Shown: one piece after another, positions 1-9,009 of the stretch
Numbering within the stretch: position 1 is the stretch's first letter
Layout: each line of letters opens with the position of its first letter
From: Symsagittifera roscoffensis
Lineage: Eukaryota > Xenacoelomorpha > Acoela > Convolutidae
DNA length: 22,346 bases
Assembly (NCBI RefSeq): GCF_963678635.1
Contig: NW_026971681.1
Coordinates: 1-22,346 of the forward strand
Direction of reading: 5' to 3'
Notes under the pieces: model-generated
Told to the model about the DNA's origin: nothing
What the model saw: only the letters and a program-made list of their open reading frames with translations
Database searches by the model: none
Made by a program: the position numbers and the translations under genes

Positions 1-2
1 TA

Positions 3-302
3 TGTAACATTCGTCTACTGCAGTCACACATGAGGCTTAAGAAAAATAGGCCCTATAACCACTGGCTCAAGGGTCAGGGACACTATCTCTTGTGTTTTTC
101 TACCTCAAGAACGGTCGGAGCCAGTTCGGTTCGTTTGTGACATGAGACTACGACCCGTTACAGCTTAAAGGCTACTACTAAAATATCCCCCCACTCTAGA
201 ATTAGAAACGTCCCCATACTTAGGTCTCTAGATACCCAAAATACATGAACGCCGTTAAAAACCGGGTTGGAACAATCCGTTAAGTTGCTTTTTTGTTAGA
301 CA
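3..302 (-). repeat. 3' LTR (left copy)
   Basis: Positions 1-299 are identical to 21996-22294. The copies differ at position 300 (a versus t), and 301-302 (ca) agree again. Taking the TG at 3 and the CA at 302 gives a 300-bp LTR with the usual TG...CA ends and near-inverted termini (TGTAACA / TGTTAGACA on the plus strand). A TATA-like ATATTTTA on the sense strand lies at about 186-179; I could not find a sense AATAAA. Because the window begins at the repeat, the LTR could in principle extend further left. Confidence 0.88.
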
Positions 303-310
303 GTGGAACT

Positions 311-333
311 TTGATCCATTTCAGATGGATCAA
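311..333. repeat. Perfect 9-bp inverted repeat beside the 3' LTR
   Basis: TTGATCCAT and ATGGATCAA flank the loop ttcag, forming a hairpin 8 bp from the LTR boundary. This is where a polypurine tract would be expected. It might shape plus-strand priming or the 3' end of the RNA, or be incidental. Confidence 0.6.
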
Positions 334-1304
334 CCTAAAACTCGCCTTACCTCAACATAACAATCATAAAACACACTCTAGAATTTAAATTTGTACTCAC
401 ATAGTAGCACGCTCAAGAAGTGGGAAATAATCCAGTCGGTAGTTAACTCAAGAATTAAATAACGTAACTAAATGAGTCTAATGTTTTATAGTTTTGACAA
501 TGAGAACGAGTTTATACTCTAGACAATAGTTTTCTTGTGAACCATTAGGACACTCAAGTTGTCCACCTTCCCACCGAAGGTTCACTCTAGTCCAGTTCCG
601 AATAAAACTCCAGTCGCTATATTCCAATCCGTGGGAATGCTCTCGTCTCTGTCACAGATGGGACAGCTCTACTCTCGATTATGATAGTGATAGAAATTGC
701 GAATAGCAATTTCCTACTGCTTTTTCTTACAACTTTCCCGCGTGTGTGACTCAATCGTTCTGAAATTGTTCTGATCTCTTTTTCTGATTTTCAGTTCTCG
801 CGAGAAAATCGTGCATGACAGGTTCCATTCGAAATTTTGAAAAATTAAATTTCACTCCAAAATCAAGTGTTTTTTGCTTCTCTCAAGGTCAAACTTCCAA
901 ATATGACCGACTGGCACATACTCCCCGGACTCGAGATCGATGTCCTCATCGCGCGCTGTCTTCTGCCAGTGAGTCCCAGAAAAACCGAGTGTTGCTCAAG
1001 ATACAGTGCCAGTGGTCATTTACAGAAGTTTGCAGCAGACTTAAGCTTATCTACACCCCAAAATTCACAGCCATTTAAAATTTTCACACTATTGCTAAAC
1101 AGCAACCAAAATCTGCATACACCTGCACCCTTGAATTTTCGCTTTTCAAGCCAATCATTTTAAAATCTCTTTTGTCCTATTCAATCAGGAAATTGTCATG
1201 CAGAATTTCGATTTATATAATAAATATAGTATATTAGTAACAATATTTGCTTTGTTAAAATTTCTTTTTCGTGAATCCAAGTTTCACTCGGATCCACGCT
1301 CAAG

Positions 1305-1319
1305 CCCCCCTTCCCTCTC
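1305..1319 (-). promoter_or_regulatory. PPT-like polypurine tract after the last ORF
   Basis: The plus strand is ccccccttccctctc, so the sense strand is GAGAGGGAAGGGGGG, an ideal 15-nt polypurine tract. It lies 30 nt after the last stop codon but about 1 kb before the LTR, whereas a plus-strand primer normally touches the LTR. It may be a displaced or additional plus-strand primer. Confidence 0.45.
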
Positions 1320-1348
1320 AAGACTCAAGATCCATCCGATTTGCCCAT

Positions 1349-4300
1349 TCATCTCGTACTCTTCGCCTTGGAGGTACTGCATCCTGAAGTGCTGGATGCG
1401 GCAAACTGTCTCAACAGTTCCTCTTCATCATCGGAACTAATCACGATCTCCTCCCAAGCCTTCAGCTGTTCATAGGATCGCATCCATTCTCTCTGCTCCT
1501 GCAACCTCTTTGCTTGGTTGGGTAGTGCCTTCACCCTAGCTTCTCGGTTCAAGCAAAAGGAGTTGTGCAGGCTCAAGCTCACGTTCTTCGCCAGGTCTTC
1601 CTCTAGTATCGACTCCCTCGCTTTGGTATTGTCTCTAGACATCTTACCCACTCTTTTCCATCCTGTCGTGATCGCATTACGATGGGTTAGCAGGGGTCTC
1701 TTGAAAGCTTCCGGCCCAATCTCGGCCTGGAACTGTCGATACTCTTTTTGATGTTTTCTCATGTGATCTTTCGTTGTCATGTACAACCAAGACGTCAGTG
1801 TCGCCCGAAACCATGGAAAGTACCTCAAGCGACTCCATACGTGCCTGACTTCCGTCGGTATGGCGAATACTTTGCACGCAGTCTCAAACAACTCGAGTCT
1901 CCTGCTGTAGTCTATCGCGTATATTGACTCAGCCGTTGGCGTCGTCGCCTCCCGATACTTCGTTATATTCTCTTCTATCCATCTCAGAGCTAACATCGTA
2001 CTCACTACTAAGAGCGTCACCTTCTGCCGGTGATCCGGTAGTCCGATCGACCGAATCTCTTCCACATCCCACACCAGGCAAAGGTTCTTGTGATCTGGAT
2101 ACCACACCGTTTGTGCCAAACAGTGGCATGGGCATTCCCCATGAGAGATCTCAATGCTCCTGAGATTACGCTCCCCTGAGGCTTCCAAGAGAGGCTCAAG
2201 CTCCATCATTTTCTCGTGCATCGTGTCGTTGTCTTCCAGGTTCGGAGTACTTCCCACAGGTTTCCCGATCACGTTTTGTCTCTCGTGATCGCTTGTGTTT
2301 TCTCTTTCCAACTTCAGAAGATCTTCTCCCCAGATTTCGCTTAAGTCATCTCTCAATTCTTTTGGTACTGTCCCTTTGATTTTTCTCAACAACTTGTGCG
2401 AGTGATGCGACATCCGAGCCAACCTCACGCACTTGGGCACTGAGAAGGCCTTGTCCACCAGTATTCTCTGGCTGGACACTTCCACCATCGCCATGTGTAG
2501 CGGGTAGTGACTTCCGCACAAGTTGGCCATCATTGACCCTATCAGCGATTTCGCGTTCAATGGCAAGCCATAAGCTTCGCTCATGGGAAATCCCATTTCC
2601 GCCTCAAGACCAACCTTCCAGCTCCGGATGTGTTTTTGAGTCACCTGCAACACCCCGGGCCATGATTCTACGCTCAACGCCGTCACTAAATGATGTTCAG
2701 ATTCCAGTCTCTCCAGTGCCTGCAGACCACACACTCTCGAGAAGAATCCGAGAGCTGTCGCTATATTCACCGTGGTTCTCGCGTAACATTCCGCTATTAT
2801 TTGCACTTCACTTTTCTCCCTTTCTGTGATGTCTTCGAACCAAGTGACCAGGTCTTCTTTTTGAAACGACAGTATTCTGACGCATGACCGTCCATCGCAG
2901 ATGTGCTCTCCGTTCCCACACGTCGAATCCAGACAGCTTCCCGGCTCCAATTTCTTTGCTGACCCGGGGTCGCTCGTCCTTTCGCTTGGCTCTTGCATCT
3001 GGGGCGTGATTAGCTTATGTAGCACACTCAACTTCGCCAGATCTTCATCTTCCGTTGGTGCTAACCTCACTCGCTCGGTGGTTTCCTCGATTAGACTCGC
3101 ATGGGGATGTGGACACCAGGAGGGTCTTAGTAGCTTCCATATCACTCCCAAGTTCGTAGTTAACAAGCCATTTCCACCGCCCACGTTCACTTCAACTCTC
3201 TTGTTTGAGCGCGGTATGCTTATCACCTCTGGTGTTTTCTCAAGAATCAGGCCCAGGCTCGGCCCCTCTTTCTCCACCGCGTCTATCTCCATTATTCTTT
3301 CTGTCCAAAACTTCAGTAGCTCCGCTACCTCATGGTTTCTGTGGGCTCCTCCAGCTTCTGAGGCTAAGAAGGGATTGTAGGCTATTCCCATCACTCCAGA
3401 CACATATTGGTATTCCCCCTTCTCACTGAGTCTCGAGTACTGTTCTGACGAGGCCAGGTTACGGTGAACATCATGTTCTTCCTCGAACTTATTATAAGAG
3501 AACCTCCGTACCTCGTCCAGCTTTCGATGGTTCTCTAAGGATAGTCTGGAACCATCTTCTTTCTCTATTCCTGTACTCTGATATACGTTCAAGATGATCG
3601 TTGAGACTCTTCTCTCCATGGTTTTACTTCCACTTGCTCTCTGGTGGCATGCCAGGATGGTGCTATCAGACATCATTGACATTATCCATCTCAAGAAACA
3701 TGTGGCATCTTTTCTTCTAGCCAGGCTCAAGCCTGAATTGTCCCTGGCCACGTGTTGCATCAGTGCCTGATACACCTCTAGCTTCTTGCTTCCCAACTTC
3801 AGCCTGTCATACGAGGTCAATGTCTCCAACTCTATTCCCACCAGACTCCAGGTGAACATTAATTGTCCCGCAGTTCTAACGAAGGGATTCGCCATCAGTG
3901 GCGGTGCTGATGAGGATGTCCTCATCGCCTCTTCAAAATGATCCTTCAACAAACTCTGCCAGGACCTCTTCAGATGACTTGCCATCTCTATCTTTTTAAC
4001 CTCGGCTTTTTGCTGGGTGGCCCAATTGCGTCGCTTGCGAGCTATTCCACTGTCCAACTTCTTCAAGCAGTCTTCCATTTCCTTCAATGTTTCGAGGGCC
4101 ACCCACCACGTCCGGGAAGTGTTCCTCGTCTTGTTCCTCTCCAATGGATCACTCGTCACTTGTTTGCCCATGTCCTGATGTGCCTTCGAGATCCATTCTT
4201 TGCCGATCTCCACTTCCCCTACCTGTCCGTTCGTTGAACCTCTCTTCACGTTTATCTTCTGAGGCTTGAAGTCTTCTTCTGACGTCGAACTGGCGGAAAC

Positions 4301-7300
4301 CTCTATTTCCTTTTCTACTTCAAGTGGTTTCCTGAGCTCTGAGCTGTTCTTGTATGCCGCCGTCTTGCATCGAGCCAAAACGATGGGCGCCGTCTCTCTC
4401 AAGTTTCCTTCCGAAACGGCATCCACTGAAGGACTACCCCATCCTTCCACTTCTCTCTTCCTCTTGCGAGTCTTCACATCTCTGCTCGAGGGTGTTGTGG
4501 CTATCATCACTGATTCGACCTCTCCATCCACTCCTTCCAACTCTTGCCTCCCCCCTGCTCGAGCCCTAAGGATATTAGTACTTTTAATCATATTACTAGT
4601 CCCAACCTTATCCCTTTTTATATCATCAACCATTTTATCCACAGTTTTTTGTTTCAGAGTAGAGCTGTCCTCACATTTCTCTTTTCTAGTCTTCGTTCGT
4701 GCGTTCCTCAGCTCCACTAGCTTGTTCAGCAGCTCTTTTCTTGCTTTCTCATCCAGGCCCGTTCCTATCAGGAGCGGTTCCCCGAATCTCACTACTGCGT
4801 CCCACAGTTCCTTCTTGAACTTGTCCAGCGTCGTCTCGCTGCCCACTTCTCGATTGAATTCCTCCAGGAACTCCTGCCAAGCGTCATCCTCGAGAGATCC
4901 CAAGAATATGTCCCTGTTCCCTTCAAACGTGTTCTTCTCCCTTTCCTCCGAGCTCAAGAGTAACATCCCCATATTGAAGGTCTCACCTGCCAATGGCAAC
5001 TCTAGGTTCTTCCGCGGGGACGGGTTCAGAAGTGGGGTGGCAGTATCTGCCCAATTCTCTTCGCTCAAGTCTTTCAACAGCTCTTGAGTGGTGAGTTCCT
5101 CCCCTGATGGCCCTGGTTCAGGCGTATTCCCCACCTCCATGTCTTCTCCAGCTTCACTGAGAGTTTCATCCATACTCTCTTCCTCTGATTCATTTCTTCG
5201 TCTCTCGAGAATTCTTTTGAATCGATCCTCAACGGGTCCACTCCTCTTGTCTCCAGGCGTGTCTACAGACAGTGGTGACGGTGTCGTAGGATCCAGCTTT
5301 TTATATTCCGTCAGGGCTACATGCAGTTGACCTGCTGCATCTAGTTCTGTTCCCTCCTGTGTCACTTCTACTTGTTCCAAGCCATAGGGTGCCTTGTATT
5401 TTCTCGTGGCAAATTTCATTTCGTCCACCAATGCGACGTGCCCCTCCATCACGATCATCTTGCCATCATCCCATATGGGTAGCATATTCTCAAGTCCTTC
5501 CTTCTCAAGAGTCCTCAAGACTTTCCGCACTTCATATCCAGGGGGCTGCGAACCTCTACTCTTTTTCGCTTGCGTCGTCCACGAATTTACCTTCATCTCG
5601 CTGGTGTGGAAGTAGACTGCCGCCGTGTAGCCGATGAACAGGGGATCCCAGCCATCCGTGAAATGCCTCTGCGTTTCCTCCGTCATCATCTTCGCCATTA
5701 TGGAGGGAACCACCAAGGGACTATTCATTCCCAAGGTCATCCTCCTGACTGTCGGGAACTCAGGCATGGTGGCTGGTAGGATTTCTTTCTCCATTATGGC
5801 CTCCAGCTCCCTCTTGACTAGTGCAAAGCACTCCTTCCAGGCGGGGATTCTCAAGACTTCTCGTCCGTCGGCCGTCAATGGGTTTAGGTTCCAAAACTTT
5901 GGATACATTTCAATGGGGCCCTCTCGCTTGCCTCCCATTCTACATTGCATTTGTCCCCTGAAGTTGCACACCATCATCTCGGCATCTTTCACTTTTCCGA
6001 AGAGTACCGTGTTGCTCATACGCGCCCTGAGCACCTCCTGCTGACACCAATTCAGCGCTGTACCATCCAGTACGCTGATGAGACTCAAGTGCGTCACCGA
6101 GTGACGATACGTTATCACCAGGGGATCTGGAAACGCGTACGTCACTGCTGGACCATAGATGCAGGTCACCACCTCCTCTAGACCCCGGATTATCCCCATT
6201 GGGTCCGACCTCATTGCCAGACACAGGTCCGTCAACAGAGGCATCCCTCTGTTCGCCTTCTCCCATTCTTCTCTCGAGGTTGGGTTCTCATCTTCACCCG
6301 TCATGTATCGATTCTGCATCATGAGGTATTGCACCAGCAGTGTCTTCAACCCTGCGGCACACTTGTAGGAGCTGGCTTCAATGCTCGTGTGGACTCTCCC
6401 CATAGACAGAGGTTCTCCATATTCCATTAACCGATGAAACGACACCAATTCCCCATGGGTCAAGAGTACTAGTGCCAGATACCCATCAACTCGAAGTGTC
6501 TCCACTCCTCGACTAAACATGTATGCTGGGCCCATGTTGAACAAGTATCTGGGGTAAACCAAATACAGGGCCAAGAGCAGGCTGATGGACATGCCCAGTA
6601 TCTCCTGTACGAAGGCTCCGAAGATAGTCGCCGTGGTGCCGAAGACTCCTGCCAAGAATTCTTTCTCCCAGCAAGGACTCAAGAACTTGAGAATCTCGTA
6701 ATCTCTCCTAGTCTTCAATTCTCCGTTGGCGTGCTCTCTCCAAAATCCTCCAATCGTCACTTCATTGGCGGCCGAGACAATTCTAGCCACCGTCATGTCT
6801 CTCGTTTCAGCTAGCTCCAGTTGCTTCTCTAGAAAACTCCAGATTTGTTTCACGAGGAGTGGTGCTTCCTCCCTCGTTTTATTCGTGACGTTCTCCAGCC
6901 TTGGTGTCAGGAATGGCCACCAGCCATTCTCTTGAGTCAAGCGATATTTCATCGATTCTAACTGTTTCTCCGTCTCGACCACATTTCTTCTCTCGTTGCT
7001 GGGACCTCTAGACCTGCTGGTGGAATTTGCGACTTTCACATCCATACTCCGGAACCACAGGCTGGCCGTCAACTGGTTTATCGCCGGGTGGTCGTCCCCG
7101 ATGACTGGGCTGAACTTGAGTTGTCTAGCAAAGTTCGATATCTCTAGCAAGAGTACCTCATCCAATACAATCAGGACGTCGGCCAGTCCGTAAAAACCCC
7201 TCAGTGCATGAGATATGTCAGCCCATGCCGCCGGCAATTCTGATTTGTAAAGCCTCAAGTTCGATGGCTCCAGCTCTCGATTGGGGGCTGCCATCAGAAT

Positions 7301-8707
7301 CCGCCATTCACTCCCTTCTGCTATCAGGATCAAGACCGCGTACACGAATTGTAGGGCGGGTGGCATATTTGCGTATCCTGGGGATGTGGTAAACACCACC
7401 TTCGTCTTAGACCCAAATCTCGAGGCTACGTTCTCTTGTACCTCATTCATCGCCGCAAATAACGCCTGAATAGCCTCCCATATCTTCCTTGATGTCGGAA
7501 TCTCCTTGCCCTTCAGTCGCTCAAGAAGTCCCATCGCGTGCAGGTGATCATTCATTCCTGCAAACAATAGCAGCTCAGGTTCACAGGGCATCTCCGACTT
7601 TATTGCCGCCACTAGAGTCAACATCTGGTTCAATTCGGCTCCTGGCAAGGAGTATACCAGAGTCTCCGGCCAGAACAACTTGGGAGACGTTCCTTCGAAG
7701 TCCGATCCCGCCACAATGACTACTCTTGCAGCAGCTGGATCTGCTCTATCATAAACTGCCAGAGTTTTGGCCAGTTGGGTGCCACCACAGGGCTTCCCGT
7801 ACCTGGGATCTTCTGCCAACTTCGGACCTTCGTAAGCGGCATCAGGCAATTCCATTCCCCCCGGATTGAGTAGCTTGTCTACCACCTTTAACTGCGCCGG
7901 GGTTGCCAACCTGATCCTGGCGATGCCAGTTCGGTGCTTGGGAGGTTCTATTATAAGTCCAGGACTCCCCAACAGCTTGAGAGGCCTGTAGTTAATGGGT
8001 CCCATGATCGTTTTTGTGGGAATTCCAGTCAGGTCCGTGGTCTCCATTAGCTTCGCTCTCGAGAAGTGCGCCTCGTGAGCTTTCAACCAGTCTACGCAAT
8101 GATGTCTATTCAAATCCTCGTGCGACACTCGTTCGATCCCCAGGGTTTCCGCCAACTCTCGTCTGCATTCCAAACTCTCTAAATCCAGTTCCTTCACCTT
8201 CTCAGGATATCTCAAGCGGGCAGTCTCCATAGACTTCTTTTCTCTCCTGCCATCTGCCACCACCACAGAGGACATCGCCGAGCCCGGAGGTGTTGATGAC
8301 TCTACCTCCTCCGACTCCATTGGCGTGGCACTCTGCAATCGGGTCTGATTGCTCCTTGAACTGTCTCTAGTATCAACTCTCGCTCCCAAACGACCAGCCA
8401 AGGCCCTCGAGGCAAGGAATGGTGGGTTGGGAGGTGGTCCTAAAGTGAATTGGGCTGTCTCCAGCAGGTCCGCCTCTAGCGTGTTTATGTGTTCCTGGAA
8501 GACGTCGTTCAGCCACTCCGCTCCCCTTGGCCTATCGAAATGGATTCCATCTTTTGAGGTGTCTTCAGGGAATCCCTTTTTCTCCATACGTTCTGCTATG
8601 TCCAACAGCCTGAGAGGAAGCACACTCTTTCGGTGTATGTCTCGGATCACCTTGTTCAGGCTCCGCACCTTCTGGTTCATCTCTAGAGCGTGCTGATCAA
8701 ACATCAT
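1349..8707 (-). CDS. Giant 2452-aa accessory protein of unknown function
   Basis: The ATG at 8707 overlaps the TGA of the preceding ORF (ATGA). Residues 1-75 complete an SGNH hydrolase (DGIHF at 53-57). Residues 85-165 look disordered. Residues about 325-560 form a second, degenerate SGNH-like domain. Residues about 684-722 are strongly hydrophobic, a possible membrane segment. Residues 1140-1215 are acidic and Ser/Pro-rich, and 1412-1418 (KTRKRKR) look like a nuclear localisation signal. Cys/His clusters at 1925-1942 and 2189-2210 could bind metal. Near the C-terminus, IVISSDDEEE (2421-2430) matches a SUMO-interacting motif. I recognise no fold for residues about 570-2400, and no signal peptide or envelope signature. 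The ORF is uninterrupted over 7.4 kb, which implies selection or recent origin. It may be processed into several proteins. Confidence 0.85.
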   Translation of the reverse strand: MMFDQHALEMNQKVRSLNKVIRDIHRKSVLPLRLLDIAERMEKKGFPEDTSKDGIHFDRPRGAEWLNDVFQEHINTLEADLLETAQFTLGPPPNPPFLASRALAGRLGARVDTRDSSRSNQTRLQSATPMESEEVESSTPPGSAMSSVVVADGRREKKSMETARLRYPEKVKELDLESLECRRELAETLGIERVSHEDLNRHHCVDWLKAHEAHFSRAKLMETTDLTGIPTKTIMGPINYRPLKLLGSPGLIIEPPKHRTGIARIRLATPAQLKVVDKLLNPGGMELPDAAYEGPKLAEDPRYGKPCGGTQLAKTLAVYDRADPAAARVVIVAGSDFEGTSPKLFWPETLVYSLPGAELNQMLTLVAAIKSEMPCEPELLLFAGMNDHLHAMGLLERLKGKEIPTSRKIWEAIQALFAAMNEVQENVASRFGSKTKVVFTTSPGYANMPPALQFVYAVLILIAEGSEWRILMAAPNRELEPSNLRLYKSELPAAWADISHALRGFYGLADVLIVLDEVLLLEISNFARQLKFSPVIGDDHPAINQLTASLWFRSMDVKVANSTSRSRGPSNERRNVVETEKQLESMKYRLTQENGWWPFLTPRLENVTNKTREEAPLLVKQIWSFLEKQLELAETRDMTVARIVSAANEVTIGGFWREHANGELKTRRDYEILKFLSPCWEKEFLAGVFGTTATIFGAFVQEILGMSISLLLALYLVYPRYLFNMGPAYMFSRGVETLRVDGYLALVLLTHGELVSFHRLMEYGEPLSMGRVHTSIEASSYKCAAGLKTLLVQYLMMQNRYMTGEDENPTSREEWEKANRGMPLLTDLCLAMRSDPMGIIRGLEEVVTCIYGPAVTYAFPDPLVITYRHSVTHLSLISVLDGTALNWCQQEVLRARMSNTVLFGKVKDAEMMVCNFRGQMQCRMGGKREGPIEMYPKFWNLNPLTADGREVLRIPAWKECFALVKRELEAIMEKEILPATMPEFPTVRRMTLGMNSPLVVPSIMAKMMTEETQRHFTDGWDPLFIGYTAAVYFHTSEMKVNSWTTQAKKSRGSQPPGYEVRKVLRTLEKEGLENMLPIWDDGKMIVMEGHVALVDEMKFATRKYKAPYGLEQVEVTQEGTELDAAGQLHVALTEYKKLDPTTPSPLSVDTPGDKRSGPVEDRFKRILERRRNESEEESMDETLSEAGEDMEVGNTPEPGPSGEELTTQELLKDLSEENWADTATPLLNPSPRKNLELPLAGETFNMGMLLLSSEEREKNTFEGNRDIFLGSLEDDAWQEFLEEFNREVGSETTLDKFKKELWDAVVRFGEPLLIGTGLDEKARKELLNKLVELRNARTKTRKEKCEDSSTLKQKTVDKMVDDIKRDKVGTSNMIKSTNILRARAGGRQELEGVDGEVESVMIATTPSSRDVKTRKRKREVEGWGSPSVDAVSEGNLRETAPIVLARCKTAAYKNSSELRKPLEVEKEIEVSASSTSEEDFKPQKINVKRGSTNGQVGEVEIGKEWISKAHQDMGKQVTSDPLERNKTRNTSRTWWVALETLKEMEDCLKKLDSGIARKRRNWATQQKAEVKKIEMASHLKRSWQSLLKDHFEEAMRTSSSAPPLMANPFVRTAGQLMFTWSLVGIELETLTSYDRLKLGSKKLEVYQALMQHVARDNSGLSLARRKDATCFLRWIMSMMSDSTILACHQRASGSKTMERRVSTIILNVYQSTGIEKEDGSRLSLENHRKLDEVRRFSYNKFEEEHDVHRNLASSEQYSRLSEKGEYQYVSGVMGIAYNPFLASEAGGAHRNHEVAELLKFWTERIMEIDAVEKEGPSLGLILEKTPEVISIPRSNKRVEVNVGGGNGLLTTNLGVIWKLLRPSWCPHPHASLIEETTERVRLAPTEDEDLAKLSVLHKLITPQMQEPSERTSDPGSAKKLEPGSCLDSTCGNGEHICDGRSCVRILSFQKEDLVTWFEDITEREKSEVQIIAECYARTTVNIATALGFFSRVCGLQALERLESEHHLVTALSVESWPGVLQVTQKHIRSWKVGLEAEMGFPMSEAYGLPLNAKSLIGSMMANLCGSHYPLHMAMVEVSSQRILVDKAFSVPKCVRLARMSHHSHKLLRKIKGTVPKELRDDLSEIWGEDLLKLERENTSDHERQNVIGKPVGSTPNLEDNDTMHEKMMELEPLLEASGERNLRSIEISHGECPCHCLAQTVWYPDHKNLCLVWDVEEIRSIGLPDHRQKVTLLVVSTMLALRWIEENITKYREATTPTAESIYAIDYSRRLELFETACKVFAIPTEVRHVWSRLRYFPWFRATLTSWLYMTTKDHMRKHQKEYRQFQAEIGPEAFKRPLLTHRNAITTGWKRVGKMSRDNTKARESILEEDLAKNVSLSLHNSFCLNREARVKALPNQAKRLQEQREWMRSYEQLKAWEEIVISSDDEEELLRQFAASSTSGCSTSKAKSTR
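7028..7735 (-). other. Second, degenerate SGNH-like domain
   Basis: Residues about 325-560 of the 2452-aa protein repeat the SGNH block order. VVIVAGSDFEG matches block I, but with S and D exchanged (GSD at 334-336). SLPGAELN matches block II (Gly356). LLLFAGMNDHL matches block III (Asn386). IGDDHP matches block V (His540, with Gly at the usual Asp position). The swapped nucleophile region suggests it is not a normal esterase and may be a binding or structural paralogue. The call is by eye. Confidence 0.5.
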
Positions 8708-9009
8708 GTTGTAGGGGACCGTGCATACCGCAGCAGGATGGGGTCCATCTGGATCCTCAGTTCCTCAAGAAGGCAGCTCATCTTGTCGCACAACCTCGTT
8801 ACTTTCCTCGCTTCTCCCCTTGACACGTCGTTGGTCCCAACCATCAGGGTCACTGTGTAAACTTTGGTCATCCCTAGCATGTCCAGGGTTGCCAACATCT
8901 GTGGCGTGGCAGCTCCAGCGAAACTCAAGACTCCTGTCTGCCAATGTGACCGTATCTGGGTCAACACCCGCACCAGGCTATCCCCTATAATTAGGTGAAC
9001 TGCACCCTC
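8483..9009 (-). other. SGNH hydrolase domain split over two ORFs
   Basis: Blocks I-III (Ser381, Gly402, Asn430) are in the 471-aa ORF. The strand with a VPYN-like block IV lies immediately before and across the ATG of the 2452-aa ORF, in its frame. The block V signature DGIHF, with Asp53 and His56 in the usual D-x-x-H spacing, is in the 2452-aa ORF. The frame relation is -1 and both frames are open over 8764-8704, so a shift must happen there for a complete catalytic triad. No canonical slippery heptamer was seen. Confidence 0.75.

Larger units (their letters stand above)
303..1348 (-). other. 3' untranslated region
   Basis: About 1 kb between the stop of the last ORF and the 3' LTR. It is AT-rich, with a purine tract just past the stop (1319-1305) and a perfect hairpin beside the LTR (311-333). 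It also has at least nine CTCAAG hexamers. Short plus-strand ORFs (815-1078 and 867-1163) overlap each other, have no recognisable content and are not supported. No polypurine tract abuts the LTR. Confidence 0.6.

Noticed and set aside
815-1163. Two overlapping plus-strand ORFs near the 3' LTR
   Set aside because: They are short, in different frames, without recognisable content, and lie in the 3' UTR of the element.
4266-5087. 273-aa plus-strand ORF
   Set aside because: It lies antisense within the intact 2452-aa ORF, is low-complexity Ser/Leu/Phe-rich, and looks like a shadow of codon use.
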